From contig JADLFI010000037.1 of NCBI GenBank assembly GCA_020845635.1, positions 1-64,000 on the forward strand: a DNA stretch of 64,000 bases. Direction: 5' to 3'. Shown here piece by piece: positions 50,103 through 61,241 of this stretch. The notes under the pieces were generated by a model. That model saw only the letters and a list, made by a program, of their open reading frames with translations. It had not been told where the DNA came from and searched no databases. Within the stretch, counting starts at the first letter, position 1; each line of letters begins with the position of its first letter. The position numbers were made by a program, and so were the translations under genes. The stretch is from Bacteroidia bacterium (GTDB lineage Bacteria > Bacteroidota > Bacteroidia > UBA4408).

Positions 50103-52310
50103 TTAATTATCTGCTTCTGTTTCTATTTTTTTTATTAGGGTGAAGTCAACCTGCTTACGTATTAAGTCGGTTCTTTTAATTTTTATCAAAACCTTATCGC
50201 CCAATTGATAAAACTTGCCGCTTTTGCGCCCAAAGAAACAGAAATTTTCCTCATCATAAACATAAAAATCATCACTCAAATCTTTAACCCTAATCATCCC
50301 TTCGCAGTGATTTTCTATAATTTCAACATAAAGTCCCCATTCGGTAACACCCGAAATAATACCTTCAAATTGTTGCCCGGTTTTGTCTGATAGAAACTCC
50401 ACTTGTTTATACTTAATGGACGAGCGCTCGGCTTCGGCAGCCAATCTTTCCATATCGGAAGAATGCTTACATAATTCTTCCAGGTTTTCTTTATCTAATA
50501 AATTCTGAACATCATGAGGTTTTTGTTTACCATTGTCTGTACATAAGTAATAGTTGAGCAGTCGGTGTACCATAATATCCGGATACCTTCTTATAGGCGA
50601 TGTAAAATGGGTGTAATAATTAAAAGATAAACCGTAATGTCCTACATTGTCTGTACTGTAAATTGCTTTAGCCATAGTTCTAATGGCTAATTGCTCAACC
50701 ATATTGGCTTCTCTTTTTCCGCTAACATCATGCAAAAGTTTATTCATACTTTTTGCAGTTTGAATTTTATTGCTTGTTTTTAACTGATATCCAAAACGCT
50801 TAATAAAATTGGCAAATTCGAGCAACTTATCAGGATTTGGATTATCATGAATACGGTAAACCATTGGGCGCTCTTTTACTTTCACGGGTTTTTCATTACC
50901 GGATTTAACATAAGCGCAGTATTCGGCCACTTTACGATTAGCCAACAACATAAAATCTTCTATTAGTTTATTTGAATCTTTGGCTACTTTGTAATATACC
51001 CCAATTGGTTTCCCATTCTCATCTAAATTAAACTTTACTTCTGATTTTTCAAATGCTATGGAGCCTTCTTTAAAACGATTTTCGCGTAACAGCTTGGCTA
51101 ATGTGTTTAAAGTGTTTAACTCCTCACTATATTCGCCCTGGTTAGTTTCTAGAATAGTTTGAGCTTCTTCATAGGTAAATCTGCGTTTGCTTAAAATAAC
51201 AGTACGCCCAAACCATTGCGATACAACTTCGGCCTTCTCGTTGAGTTGGAAAACTGCACTAAAACATAACTTTTCTTCATTTGGCCGTAATGAACAAACA
51301 TGATTGCTTAATACTTCCGGAAGCATTGGAATACAACGATCCACCAAATATACCGATGTGGCTCTATTTAAGGCTTCCTCATCAAGAAAGGTTTCGGGTT
51401 TAACATAATAAGAAACATCAGCTATATGAACACCAACTTCCCACAAATTTTCAGATAATTTTTCAATAGATAAAGCATCATCAAAATCTTTTGCATCGGC
51501 AGGGTCAATGGTAAAAGTAATTTTACTTCTAAAATCTTTGCGTTTGCTGATTTCTTCTGGAGTAATTTCTATAGGCAACTTTAAAGCTTCGTTTTCTACT
51601 TTCTCAGGAAAATCAACCGGCAAGCCAAATTCAGCCATAATAGCGTTCATCTCCGTGTTGTTTTCACCGGGTTTCCCTAAAACACGTACTATTTCACCGG
51701 TAGGATTTTTTCCCGTTTCTGACCATTCAAAAACTTTGGCAACAGCCTTGTCGCCTTGCTTTGCACCGTTCAATTTATTGATAGGAATAAAAATATCAGG
51801 ACTGAACTTATTACCTTCGTTTACCAGAAAAGCAAAATTCTTTGATAGTTCAACAATACCAACAAATTCATCTTTGTGGCGTTTAATAATTTCTATCACT
51901 TCGCCCTCGGGTTTTCGGCCACGAGTATAAAATAGCTGAACTTTTACTGTATCGTTATTTAATGCCCCGTGTGTATGATGTGCCGCAATGTATATATCTT
52001 TATCACTCTCCTTGCTGATAACGTATGCGCTACCGCTTTGGGTTACTTCAAAACGCCCAATAAAATATCTTTCTAATTGTTTAAGTCGGTATTTACCTCT
52101 TTCTGCCTCTTCCAAAAAATCCTGATTTTTTAAATCAATAAGCAGATGATTAATTAAAATACGCTCGGCCTCAAGATGGGTGCCTATTTCAGAAGCCAAC
52201 TGTTTATAATTGAATAGTTTTTTTGGATTTGCATTAAAAATGGCAATAATATCTTTAAATAAAGACTGTTTGTTCTTTTGCTTCTTCCCTCCTTGTTTTC
52301 TCTTCGACAT
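50103..52310 (-). CDS. rnr: Ribonuclease R
   Basis: RNB motif 'FTIDPADAKDFDDALSIEKL', 'HYGLSFNYYTHFTSPIRRYPDIMVHRLL', C-terminal S1 domain. Confidence 0.97.
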   Translation of the reverse strand: MSKRKQGGKKQKNKQSLFKDIIAIFNANPKKLFNYKQLASEIGTHLEAERILINHLLIDLKNQDFLEEAERGKYRLKQLERYFIGRFEVTQSGSAYVISKESDKDIYIAAHHTHGALNNDTVKVQLFYTRGRKPEGEVIEIIKRHKDEFVGIVELSKNFAFLVNEGNKFSPDIFIPINKLNGAKQGDKAVAKVFEWSETGKNPTGEIVRVLGKPGENNTEMNAIMAEFGLPVDFPEKVENEALKLPIEITPEEISKRKDFRSKITFTIDPADAKDFDDALSIEKLSENLWEVGVHIADVSYYVKPETFLDEEALNRATSVYLVDRCIPMLPEVLSNHVCSLRPNEEKLCFSAVFQLNEKAEVVSQWFGRTVILSKRRFTYEEAQTILETNQGEYSEELNTLNTLAKLLRENRFKEGSIAFEKSEVKFNLDENGKPIGVYYKVAKDSNKLIEDFMLLANRKVAEYCAYVKSGNEKPVKVKERPMVYRIHDNPNPDKLLEFANFIKRFGYQLKTSNKIQTAKSMNKLLHDVSGKREANMVEQLAIRTMAKAIYSTDNVGHYGLSFNYYTHFTSPIRRYPDIMVHRLLNYYLCTDNGKQKPHDVQNLLDKENLEELCKHSSDMERLAAEAERSSIKYKQVEFLSDKTGQQFEGIISGVTEWGLYVEIIENHCEGMIRVKDLSDDFYVYDEENFCFFGRKSGKFYQLGDKVLIKIKRTDLIRKQVDFTLIKKIETEADN

Positions 52311-52646
52311 AATATTATATTAAATTCAATCAAAGGTAATACAAATCATTTACCAATGGTATTTCTTTTTTTATGAAGCATGAAATCCGTGAGCAAATTG
52401 ACATTTTGAGTGGAATAGTTTAGCCCATTTTTGAGAATAAAATATATTATTTTTCTAAGAGCATTTTTACCCCAAAAACGAAAGAAAATTTTAGTTCTGA
52501 ATTTAAAATCTGACATTTTAGAGTGATAAAATTAACACATCTCTTCAAAATTAAAAAAAACACAAGGGTATATTATATTGATTATCAATACAATGTATAT
52601 ATAAAAATATTTAACAGTAGAATATATAAAAATCACAAAAAAGTTG

Positions 52647-52654
52647 TACCTTTG
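52647..52654 (+). promoter_or_regulatory. Bacteroidota -7 box TACCTTTG upstream of phaE
   Basis: TAnnTTTG 31 bp before the ATG at 52686; lies inside the 5' extension of the supplied ORF. Confidence 0.6.
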
Positions 52655-52685
52655 CCGAAAATTTAAACCTATAAAATTCCCCAAA

Positions 52686-54065
52686 ATGAAAAACACAAAA
52701 AATTTAATGGACACGGTGGTTGAATCATCATCAAAAACCATTAACAACTGGGTAGAAACAGCAAAAAAAGCTCAAAAAGCTGCTATGAGTGGAGCAAGTC
52801 TTGAAAAAAATTCTGAATTGTACAAAGAATGGTTAACCAATCAAATGAGTATATTTAAAAATATTACTCTTTCAAATGATTCTACAAAAGAGGGAACTGA
52901 TGCGGCTGAAAAGAATCAATCAACGGCTACAGTGGAAGAATTTTACAAAAACTGGTATAATAATCAATTAGAGGTGTATAAAAAGATGACAGATTTTAAT
53001 CAGAATCTTTTAAATACTTGGATGAACTACGGTAAACCTGCACAAGAAGTAAACGAAAATTTCTCTAAAATGAATCAAGCTTGGACAGGGGTTTATGAAA
53101 ACTGGGTAAATACCTTAAATAACACCTACAATAACCTGAGTAATACTTTTAAAAATAATTTAAATAAAGATGTGTTTGAGCAAATGTTCAATTCGCAAAA
53201 TGTAATGATGAAAATGAACGAGTTTTATGCTCCATTTTTAAAAGCTATGCAAAACGGTACTTTTAACATGGATACCTACAAAAAAATGTTTGACGTTGCT
53301 GAGTATAAAAAGCAAATGGAAAGCATCTTTGCCGGATTTATGCCTCAAAATAATTTGAAAGAGTTTTTTGAATCATACGCTACTCAGGTACAGAGTATGA
53401 TTAGCAACACGCAAAATTTCAGTAAAGAATATCAGGAAAATTTACAAAAGTTTGTAGAATCATATCCTCAGTTATTTTCTACTGATTTTAGTAAAATGAT
53501 TGGTTCTTACAATCAAATTCAGGAAAACTGGCAAAAAACATTTGCTCCATTTGTGAAGTTAATGCCTCAGGGAAAAGAAAAAGAAAGAATGCAAGCTTCA
53601 TTTGAAACAATGGATAAAATGGCCGTTTACTATATTAAAAATGCTCAATTGCAATATTTAATCTTGGGCACCGGTCAAAAAGCATTAGAGCAAAGTTTAA
53701 AATTAGTAGCCGATAAATTTCAGAACGAAACCGAAATTACAAGCTTCAACAAATTTTTCCAAGAGTGGGTTAACTTAAACGAAAATACCTTTATTGAATT
53801 GTTTAACTCTGACGAGTATAGTGCCTTAAGAGCTGAAGTAACAAGCTTGTCGTTAGCCGTAAAGAAAGATTTGGAGGTACAGTTCGAAAATCAGATGGCT
53901 GCTTATCCATTTGTGTTTAAAACAGATATGAATGAGTTGTACCAAACTATTCATGATTTAAAAAACAAAGTAAAAGCTTTGGAAACACAAATAGCTTTAA
54001 TTAAAGCCGGCTCGGTAGAGTTAGAGGAAGAAACCAAAGTATCTAAAACAAATCGTAAGAAATAA
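52686..54065 (+). CDS. phaE: Class III PHA synthase subunit PhaE-like, with long phasin-like helical N-terminal region
   Basis: C-terminal 'FQEWVNLNENTFIELFNSDEYSALRAEVTSLSLAVKKDLEVQFE...TDMNELYQTIHDLKNKVKALETQI' resembles PhaE; ATG 52686 preferred over TTG 52644. Confidence 0.8.
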   Translation: MKNTKNLMDTVVESSSKTINNWVETAKKAQKAAMSGASLEKNSELYKEWLTNQMSIFKNITLSNDSTKEGTDAAEKNQSTATVEEFYKNWYNNQLEVYKKMTDFNQNLLNTWMNYGKPAQEVNENFSKMNQAWTGVYENWVNTLNNTYNNLSNTFKNNLNKDVFEQMFNSQNVMMKMNEFYAPFLKAMQNGTFNMDTYKKMFDVAEYKKQMESIFAGFMPQNNLKEFFESYATQVQSMISNTQNFSKEYQENLQKFVESYPQLFSTDFSKMIGSYNQIQENWQKTFAPFVKLMPQGKEKERMQASFETMDKMAVYYIKNAQLQYLILGTGQKALEQSLKLVADKFQNETEITSFNKFFQEWVNLNENTFIELFNSDEYSALRAEVTSLSLAVKKDLEVQFENQMAAYPFVFKTDMNELYQTIHDLKNKVKALETQIALIKAGSVELEEETKVSKTNRKK

Positions 54066-54085
54066 TTTGGTTTGAAAAAACAAAC

Positions 54086-54113
54086 AAACCCATAGCTATT
54101 AAACTATGGGTTT
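54086..54113 (+). terminator. Terminator-like hairpin between phaE and phaC
   Basis: AAACCCATAG / CTATGGGTTT 10-bp stem, 8-nt loop, followed by further Ts. Confidence 0.75.
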
Positions 54114-54158
54114 TTTTATCACTCGTTTTTTTTACCCCTAAAAATAAATTAATAAATT

Positions 54159-55214
54159 ATGAAAATAAATTCAGGAGAAATACTTCAGGAAATGGCTGAA
54201 ACAACAGCTAAATTAATGAAAGGTTATAACACCTTATCGCAAATTGATGAGGTAGAGGTAGGAACAACCCCTAAAACACTTGTTTATAGTGAAGATAAAC
54301 TAAAATTATATCGCTATGACAGAGAAACGCCTCCAACGGTAAAAACTCCTGTACTGATAGTGTACGCTTTGGTAAACCGATACAATATGATGGACTTGCA
54401 AAGCGACCGTAGTTATATAAAAAATTTACTCGACTTAGGTCTAGATATTTATGTTATTGATTGGGGTTACCCTACTAAAGCCGACCGTTACTTAACCATG
54501 GACGATTATGTTAACGGATATATCAATAATTGTGTTGACCATATTTGTAAAGCTCATAAGATAAAAAATTTGAACATTATGAGCGTATGTCAGGGCGGGA
54601 CTTTAAGTACCATTTACAGTTCTATACATCCACAAAAAGTAAAGAATTTAATTACGCTCGTTACACCAATTGATTTTAGTGTAAATGACGGTCTCTTGTT
54701 GCGCTGGAGCAAAGATATGGACTTTGATGCCTTAGTTGATAACTATGATGGTTTAATCCCTGGCGAGTTTTTAAATACCGGTTTTGAGATGTTGAAACCT
54801 ATGATGAAAATAAATAAAACAAATGGATTGATAAACTCTTTAGACGACAAAGACAAAATGCTGAACTTTTTGCGCATGGAAAAATGGATTGCCGATAGCC
54901 CCGACCAAGCCGGAGAATGCTTCAGACAATTTATGAAAGATTTATATCAGGGAAACAAATTGATTAAAGGTAAACTGATTGTTGGTGAGCATAAAGTTGA
55001 TTTAAAGAATCTTACTATGCCGTTATTGAATATATACGCTACCGAAGATCATTTGGTGCCTCCAAGCGCCACAATTCCTTTAAATGAGGTGGTTGGCTCT
55101 AAAGACAAGGAATTATACAAGTTTCAGGGTGGACATATTGGAGTATTTGTGGGTGGACGCTCGCAAAAAGAACTTGCTCCTGCCGTGTTCAAGTGGTTAA
55201 AAAACAGAGATTAA
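54159..55214 (+). CDS. phaC: Class III poly(3-hydroxyalkanoate) synthase subunit PhaC
   Basis: 'NIMSVCQGGTLSTIYSSIHPQKVKNLITLVTPIDF' lipase-like box with Cys, 'YVIDWGYP', 'GGHIGVFVG'. Confidence 0.94.
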   Translation: MKINSGEILQEMAETTAKLMKGYNTLSQIDEVEVGTTPKTLVYSEDKLKLYRYDRETPPTVKTPVLIVYALVNRYNMMDLQSDRSYIKNLLDLGLDIYVIDWGYPTKADRYLTMDDYVNGYINNCVDHICKAHKIKNLNIMSVCQGGTLSTIYSSIHPQKVKNLITLVTPIDFSVNDGLLLRWSKDMDFDALVDNYDGLIPGEFLNTGFEMLKPMMKINKTNGLINSLDDKDKMLNFLRMEKWIADSPDQAGECFRQFMKDLYQGNKLIKGKLIVGEHKVDLKNLTMPLLNIYATEDHLVPPSATIPLNEVVGSKDKELYKFQGGHIGVFVGGRSQKELAPAVFKWLKNRD

Positions 55215-55235
55215 TATAGCTTAAAAATTTATATT

Positions 55236-55264
55236 AAAAAAGCCTTGCTACGCAAGGCTTTTTT
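55236..55264 (+). terminator. Intrinsic terminator after phaC
   Basis: 13-bp stem AAAAAAGCCTTGC/GCAAGGCTTTTTT with 3-nt loop. Confidence 0.85.
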
Positions 55265-55428
55265 TGTTTCTCTAAAGAATAAATAATAATAGTAGAACTT
55301 TGCTATTTATTTTTATTCTTTCTAAATAAGTTGTATTTAACGTTTAATTGTCCCTATAATCAATACAATACATTAGTATGTAAATGGATATTGTTCTAAA
55401 AACAACTTTGAATAATAAGCTATGTTTA

Positions 55429-55436
55429 TAACTTTG
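55429..55436 (+). promoter_or_regulatory. Bacteroidota -7 box TAACTTTG upstream of sdhC
   Basis: TAnnTTTG 31 bp before the ATG. Confidence 0.5.
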
Positions 55437-55466
55437 CAGCATCAAATAAAAAATTAAGCAATCAAT

Positions 55467-56168
55467 ATGAATAATAAATTTAAAAAACAAGGCCTGTTAG
55501 GAGCCTTAATTGGGAAGAAAATGCTCATGGGTATTACCGGCTTGTTCCTGATTATGTTTTTAGTAGTTCACTGTGCAGTCAATGCTTTGATTTTCGCCAA
55601 TGATGGCGGTGAGCTTTTTAACAAAGGTGCAGAATTTATGGGTACCAATATCTTAATCAGAACTATGGAAGTGGTTTTATTTATTGGGCTTTTGGCACAT
55701 GCCTTTGATGGTATTTATTTAGAAAGAAAGAATCGTCAGGCTAGGTCGGTTAAGTATGTATCACACAACCCTAAAGCCAACAGCACTTGGTACAGTCGCT
55801 CAATGGCTATTTTAGGAATATTAATTTTAATGTTTTTAATTGTTCATTTAAAGCATTTCTGGTGGTTAAGCCGCTTTACCGACCATATTGCACATAGCGA
55901 GGCTACAAAACTTTCAGGTCAGGAAACCTTGTTTGAAGAAATGAAAGAAGTTTTTCAAAACCCTATGGTGGTTGTTTTATATGTGGCTGCCATGTTTAGC
56001 TTAGCGTATCATTTAATGCATGGTTTTCAATCGGCATTTCAAACAATGGGTTGGAATCATCCAAAATATACACCATGTGTAAAGCAAGCCGGATTCTGGT
56101 TTTCAATTATCATTCCGTTAGTGTTTGCATTAATGCCAATTGCGCTGTACACCGGTATCATTAAGTAA
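55467..56168 (+). CDS. sdhC: Succinate dehydrogenase/fumarate reductase cytochrome b subunit
   Basis: Five TM pattern, conserved His residues ('VHCAVN', 'HAFDGIYLE', 'IVHLKHFW', 'YHLMHGFQSA'). Confidence 0.93.
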   Translation: MNNKFKKQGLLGALIGKKMLMGITGLFLIMFLVVHCAVNALIFANDGGELFNKGAEFMGTNILIRTMEVVLFIGLLAHAFDGIYLERKNRQARSVKYVSHNPKANSTWYSRSMAILGILILMFLIVHLKHFWWLSRFTDHIAHSEATKLSGQETLFEEMKEVFQNPMVVVLYVAAMFSLAYHLMHGFQSAFQTMGWNHPKYTPCVKQAGFWFSIIIPLVFALMPIALYTGIIK

Positions 56169-56203
56169 TAAATAAAAATAATAATATTTCAGAAAAATAA
56201 AAT

Positions 56204-58120
56204 ATGGCTGTTTTAGATTCAAAAATTCCTGATGGACCACTTGAAACCAAATGGAGTAATTATAAATCGCACGTTAAGCTGGTAAATCCGGCAAACAAAA
56301 GAAAACTTGAGATTATCATAGTAGGCTCAGGTTTAGCAGGTTCATCAGCAGCAGCAAGTTTAGCCGAGTTAGGCTATAAAGTTAAAGTATTTTGCTATCA
56401 GGATAGTCCTCGAAGAGCACACTCTATAGCTGCACAAGGCGGTATTAATGCCGCAAAGAATTACAAAAATGATGGTGACAGTGTTTTCCGTTTGTTTTAT
56501 GATACTGTGAAGGGTGGCGATTTCCGCTCGCGTGAAGCTAACGTTTACCGTCTGGCAGAGGTAAGTGCCAATATTATTGACCAATGTGTGGCACAAGGAG
56601 TTCCTTTTGCCCGCGAATATGGTGGATTACTTGATAACCGCTCATTTGGTGGGGCTCAGGTATCGCGTACTTTTTATGCCCGTGGGCAAACCGGACAACA
56701 ACTGTTACTGGGAGCCTACTCAGCATTGAGCCGTCAAATAGGGTTAGGAAATGTAACTATGTACAACCGTCATGAAATGATTGAGGTAGTAACCATTGAT
56801 GGTAAAGCCAGAGGAATTATTGCTCGCAATTTAGTTACCGGAAAATTAGAAAGACATTTTGGACATGCTGTAGTATTAGCTACAGGAGGTTACGGCAATG
56901 TTTTTTTCCTGAGTACAAACGCTATGGGTTGTAATGTAACAGCCGCCTGGAAGGCGCATAAAAAAGGTGCATTTTTTGCTAACCCTTGTTACACACAGAT
57001 ACATCCTACATGCGTTCCGGTTTCGGGCGATTATCAATCAAAACTGACTTTAATGAGTGAATCGCTACGAAACGATGGTAGAGTATGGGTTCCTAAAAAA
57101 CAAGGTGACAAGCGTGCTCCTAAAGATATTCCGGAAGACGAAAGAGATTATTATTTGGAAAGAAAATATCCGAGTTTTGGGAATCTGTCGCCTCGCGATA
57201 TTTCATCAAGAGCTGCTAAAGAGGTATGTGATGAGGGACGTGGAGTTGGAAAATCAGGACTTGCCGTGTATCTTGATTTTGCTGACGCCATAAAACGTTT
57301 GGGGAAAGAAGTAGTTGAAGCACGCTATGGAAATTTATTTGATATGTATAAACATATTACCAATGAAAATCCTTATGAGGTGCCAATGCGTATATACCCT
57401 GCCGTGCACTACACTATGGGTGGTTTGTGGGTTGATTATAATTTAATGACTACTTTGCCCGGTTTATATGCTTTAGGTGAATGTAATTTTAGCGATCATG
57501 GTGCAAATCGTTTAGGTGCCAGTGCGCTTATGCAAGGTTTAGCCGATGGATATTTTGTATTGCCTTACACAATTGGCGATTACTTATCGGGCGAGATATT
57601 TACTAAACCAATTCCTACTGATCATCCTGCGTTTCTTGAGTCGGAAAAGGCTGCTAAAGACAGAATTGAGAAATTACTTGCCGTAAAAGGAAATAAAACC
57701 GTTGATGATTTCCATAAAGAATTGGGTAAGATTATGTGGGAGTACTGTGGTATGTCGAGAAATGCCGAGGGCTTAAAAAAAGCAAAACAGCTCATAAAAC
57801 AGTTGAGAGCTGAGTTTTGGAAAAATGTTCGTGTAACCGGTGGAAACGATGAATTTAATGTTGATTTAGAGAAAGCAGGTCGTGTTGCCGACTTTATGGA
57901 ACTTGGCGAGTTAATGGTTGATGACGCACTCCAAAGAAATGAAAGCTGCGGTGCACACTTCCGTGTTGAATACCAAGAAGAAGGTGAAGCCAAACGAAAT
58001 GATGCTGAATATGCCTACGTATCGGCTTGGGAACATACTGCTGTTGATAGTGAGTCTATTTTGCATAAAGAACCTCTCGTGTTTGAAAATGTACATTTTG
58101 CAACACGTTCATATAAATAA
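56204..58120 (+). CDS. sdhA: Succinate dehydrogenase/fumarate reductase flavoprotein subunit
   Basis: '[20 protein letters not shown]', '[15 protein letters not shown]', '[32 protein letters not shown]'. Confidence 0.97.
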   Translation: MAVLDSKIPDGPLETKWSNYKSHVKLVNPANKRKLEIIIVGSGLAGSSAAASLAELGYKVKVFCYQDSPRRAHSIAAQGGINAAKNYKNDGDSVFRLFYDTVKGGDFRSREANVYRLAEVSANIIDQCVAQGVPFAREYGGLLDNRSFGGAQVSRTFYARGQTGQQLLLGAYSALSRQIGLGNVTMYNRHEMIEVVTIDGKARGIIARNLVTGKLERHFGHAVVLATGGYGNVFFLSTNAMGCNVTAAWKAHKKGAFFANPCYTQIHPTCVPVSGDYQSKLTLMSESLRNDGRVWVPKKQGDKRAPKDIPEDERDYYLERKYPSFGNLSPRDISSRAAKEVCDEGRGVGKSGLAVYLDFADAIKRLGKEVVEARYGNLFDMYKHITNENPYEVPMRIYPAVHYTMGGLWVDYNLMTTLPGLYALGECNFSDHGANRLGASALMQGLADGYFVLPYTIGDYLSGEIFTKPIPTDHPAFLESEKAAKDRIEKLLAVKGNKTVDDFHKELGKIMWEYCGMSRNAEGLKKAKQLIKQLRAEFWKNVRVTGGNDEFNVDLEKAGRVADFMELGELMVDDALQRNESCGAHFRVEYQEEGEAKRNDAEYAYVSAWEHTAVDSESILHKEPLVFENVHFATRSYK

Positions 58121-58152
58121 CCTAATCTTTTACCATAAAATTTCTTCATAAA

Positions 58153-58893
58153 ATGAAATTTAATTTAAAAATATGGCGTCAAAAAAACGCCCAGTCAACA
58201 GGAAAAATGGTAGATTATGCCATTGATAACATTGATGCTGATATGTCATTTCTTGAAATGATGGATATACTTAATGAACAACTGATAAATAAAGGTGATG
58301 AGCCTATAGCTTATGACCACGACTGCCGCGAAGGTATTTGCGGTATGTGCAGCATGCACATCAATGGCCGACCACATGGGCCAATGCATGGTACTACTAC
58401 ATGTCAGTTGTATATGCGTAACTTTACCGATGGCGAAACCATATATATAGAACCATTTAGAGCTAATGCCTTTCCTGTTATTCGTGACTTGGTGGTTGAT
58501 AGAGGCGCTTTTGATCGTATTATTCAAGCCGGAGGCTTCGTATCTGTAAATACCGGTCAGGTTCAAGATGCCAACAATATACCTGTAAATAAAGCTGATG
58601 CTGATTTAGCGATGGATGCAGCCGCCTGTATTGGTTGTGGTGCTTGTGTAGCAGCTTGTAAAAACTCCTCTGCCAGTTTATTTGTAAGTGCCAAAGTATC
58701 ACAATTGGCGCTTTTACCTCAAGGTCAAATTGAAGCTAAAGAAAGAGTTCTAGCAATGGTTAACCAAATGGACGAAGAAGGTTTTGGTAGCTGCACCAAT
58801 ACCGGTGCTTGTGAGGCCGAGTGTCCTAAAGAAATTTCTATTTCTAATATAGCCCGTATGAATCGTGAGTATTATAAAGCTACTTTACTATAA
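58153..58893 (+). CDS. sdhB: Succinate dehydrogenase/fumarate reductase iron-sulfur subunit
   Basis: '[31 protein letters not shown]', '[11 protein letters not shown]', '[17 protein letters not shown]'. Confidence 0.97.
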   Translation: MKFNLKIWRQKNAQSTGKMVDYAIDNIDADMSFLEMMDILNEQLINKGDEPIAYDHDCREGICGMCSMHINGRPHGPMHGTTTCQLYMRNFTDGETIYIEPFRANAFPVIRDLVVDRGAFDRIIQAGGFVSVNTGQVQDANNIPVNKADADLAMDAAACIGCGACVAACKNSSASLFVSAKVSQLALLPQGQIEAKERVLAMVNQMDEEGFGSCTNTGACEAECPKEISISNIARMNREYYKATLL

Positions 58894-58923
58894 ACTCTAT
58901 ATTGTAATATTTTAATAATTGAG

Positions 58924-58953
58924 CCGCAAAGAGTGAGTACTAATTCTTTGCGG
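58924..58953 (+). terminator. Intrinsic terminator after sdhB
   Basis: CCGCAAAGA/TCTTTGCGG stem followed by a T run. Confidence 0.75.
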
Positions 58954-58988
58954 TTTTTTTGTAATTTTGTAAATCTATTTTTCAAGAC

Positions 58989-60059
58989 ATGTCAAAATTC
59001 CATACGCTCATAGTTAAAGAAGTTGTTCAGGAAACAGCCGATAGTGTTTCTATTGCATTTCAAATTCCCGATCATTTAAAAAATGATTTCACATATATTC
59101 AAGGTCAACACTTAACTTTTAAATTAAAGATAAACGGTGAAGAAATAAGACGCTCGTACTCTATATGCAGCAGCCCCTACACTGACACCGAACTAAGGGT
59201 TGCCGTAAAACGTGTTAATTCCGGAAAAGGCTCCAATTACTTAAACTCTGAGATTAAAGCAGGCACCTCGCTTGAGATAATGACTCCAATGGGTAATTTT
59301 AACACCCCATTAAATGAGAGCAACAGCAAACAATATATTTTGTTTGCCGGAGGCAGCGGTATTACTCCTATGATGAGTATTATAAAATCTGTCTTAAAGG
59401 TTGAACCCAAGAGTAAAATCCAATTGTTTTATGGCAATGAAAAAGAAGATGCCATTATCTTTAAAAACCAATTAAAAGATATTGAAAATAATGCTGATGA
59501 GAGATTAGTAGTGCATCATGTTCTTAATCAGGCACCGTCAGGCTATCCTGAGAACTTAATAGGTATTATGACCTTAGATAAGGTTAAACAATTGCTTGAT
59601 ACTTATGTAAAAATTGATAAGCAAACTGAAATATTTATTTGCGGTCCTACCCCAATGATGCAAAATGTGGAACAAACATTACAATCAATGAATGTTCCTA
59701 AAAACCAAGTACATATTGAATATTTTATTGCTCCGATTGAGCAAAGCAATGCTTCTGTAACACCCGATAATCAATCAGCAGCCACCGTAACCATAATTTT
59801 AGACGGAGAAGAATCTCAAATAAAAATGTTACCTGGCGAAACTGTGCTTGAGGCGGCTTTACGCAATAATTTAGATGCTCCTTATGCTTGTCAGGGAGGC
59901 TCATGCTGCACTTGCCGCGCACTATTGGTTGAGGGTAAAGTAGAAATGAAAGTAAACTATGCCCTACTTGATGATGAAGTAAAGCAAGGATATATATTAA
60001 CCTGCCAGTCAAGAGCCGTTACAGACAACATAATTGTTGATTACGATCGCGGCTTATAA
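58989..60059 (+). CDS. Ferredoxin--NADP reductase-like protein with C-terminal [2Fe-2S] domain (PaaE-like)
   Basis: 'RRSYSICSSPY', 'FAGGSGITPMMSIIKSVL', 'APYACQGGSCCTCRALLVEGKVEMKVNYALLDDEVKQGYILTCQ'. Confidence 0.92.
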   Translation: MSKFHTLIVKEVVQETADSVSIAFQIPDHLKNDFTYIQGQHLTFKLKINGEEIRRSYSICSSPYTDTELRVAVKRVNSGKGSNYLNSEIKAGTSLEIMTPMGNFNTPLNESNSKQYILFAGGSGITPMMSIIKSVLKVEPKSKIQLFYGNEKEDAIIFKNQLKDIENNADERLVVHHVLNQAPSGYPENLIGIMTLDKVKQLLDTYVKIDKQTEIFICGPTPMMQNVEQTLQSMNVPKNQVHIEYFIAPIEQSNASVTPDNQSAATVTIILDGEESQIKMLPGETVLEAALRNNLDAPYACQGGSCCTCRALLVEGKVEMKVNYALLDDEVKQGYILTCQSRAVTDNIIVDYDRGL

Positions 60060-60068
60060 ATGCTCTTG

Positions 60069-61241
60069 TCAGGCTCTATTATATAGATACTCAAATATTT
60101 TTTTATCTCCTTCCGAAAAAGTTATACCCCTTCGTTCAAGAACACGGGCTGCAACTTCCATAGCTTTTGAGAGTTCAAATCTTGGGGCATTTTTTTGTCC
60201 TCCCCAACTAAACGAAGGTATATATTTTGGCGGGAAACCACCATCAAATACATTAGCACAAAAACCCGTAACAGTACCGGTGTTAAACATAGTATTAATT
60301 CCTGCCTTACTGTGGTCGCCCATCAATAACCCGCAAAACATCAAGCCTGTTTCCTGCCAGTTTTCAGAAGCAATATCCCATATTTTAATTTTACCGTAAT
60401 TGTTTTTTAAATTTGAGTTATTGGTATCTGCTCCTAAATTACACCACTCTCCTATTACACTATTTCCTATAAACCCATCGTGAGCCTTATTGGAATAGCC
60501 AAAAATTACACAATTATTTACCTCACCTCCTACTCTACTTTCAGTGCCAATGGTGGTAGGCCCGTATATCTTTGCACCCATTTTCAAAACAGCATGCTCG
60601 CCTAAAGCAAAAGAGCCACGTATCATACAGCCTTCCATAACCTCAGCATTTTTACCAATATATATGGAACCTCCGCTAGTATTTAAAATACTGCATTGTA
60701 CTACAGCTCCTTGCTCAATAAAAATTCGACCTTTGCCAATAACAGTATTACTTGCATCAAGGGCTTCGCTTTGTCTGCCCTCTGTTATTAAATCATAATC
60801 GGCTTCTATTTGAGAGCCATTCAGGCCAAAGATTTGCCATGGCTTTTGTAAAATACTCACATTGCCTGCATATTGCTGAATACTTAACCCATGCTCATTA
60901 GGATTAAATGTTTGAGGATTCTTATCACTATTGACAGCCAATAATTTTGAACTGCTTACCAAAGCGGTATTGACCTTTAAATTTTGTATGGCCTTTAATA
61001 AATCCGTATCCGGAAAAATACTCCCGTTAATATAAATATATGATTTATCGGACATCTCTCCACAAATCTTATATTTTTCGGCCAGGTATGATTCAGTATA
61101 ATAGGAACAAGTTGTTTTTAAGTGGTATTCCCACTTCTGTTTAAGAGTCAATATACCTACTCTAATTTCGCAAACCGGGCGACTCAAGGTAAAAGGAAAG
61201 AGCTCTTGTCTTTGTGTATCATCAAATAAAATATAATTCAT
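60069..61241 (-). CDS. GlmU-family putative sugar nucleotidyltransferase with left-handed beta-helix domain
   Basis: 'MNYILFDDTQRQELFPFTLSRPVCEIRVGILTLKQKWE' N-terminus (start chosen here), hexapeptide repeats, 'DHSKAGINTMFNTGTVTGFCANVFDGGFPPKYIPSFSWGG'. Confidence 0.9.
   Translation of the reverse strand: MNYILFDDTQRQELFPFTLSRPVCEIRVGILTLKQKWEYHLKTTCSYYTESYLAEKYKICGEMSDKSYIYINGSIFPDTDLLKAIQNLKVNTALVSSSKLLAVNSDKNPQTFNPNEHGLSIQQYAGNVSILQKPWQIFGLNGSQIEADYDLITEGRQSEALDASNTVIGKGRIFIEQGAVVQCSILNTSGGSIYIGKNAEVMEGCMIRGSFALGEHAVLKMGAKIYGPTTIGTESRVGGEVNNCVIFGYSNKAHDGFIGNSVIGEWCNLGADTNNSNLKNNYGKIKIWDIASENWQETGLMFCGLLMGDHSKAGINTMFNTGTVTGFCANVFDGGFPPKYIPSFSWGGQKNAPRFELSKAMEVAARVLERRGITFSEGDKKIFEYLYNRA

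Noticed and set aside
60034-60399. Plus-strand 121-aa ORF overlapping the GlmU-like gene
   Set aside because: Antisense to a strongly supported CDS and overlaps the end of the reductase gene; no domain.
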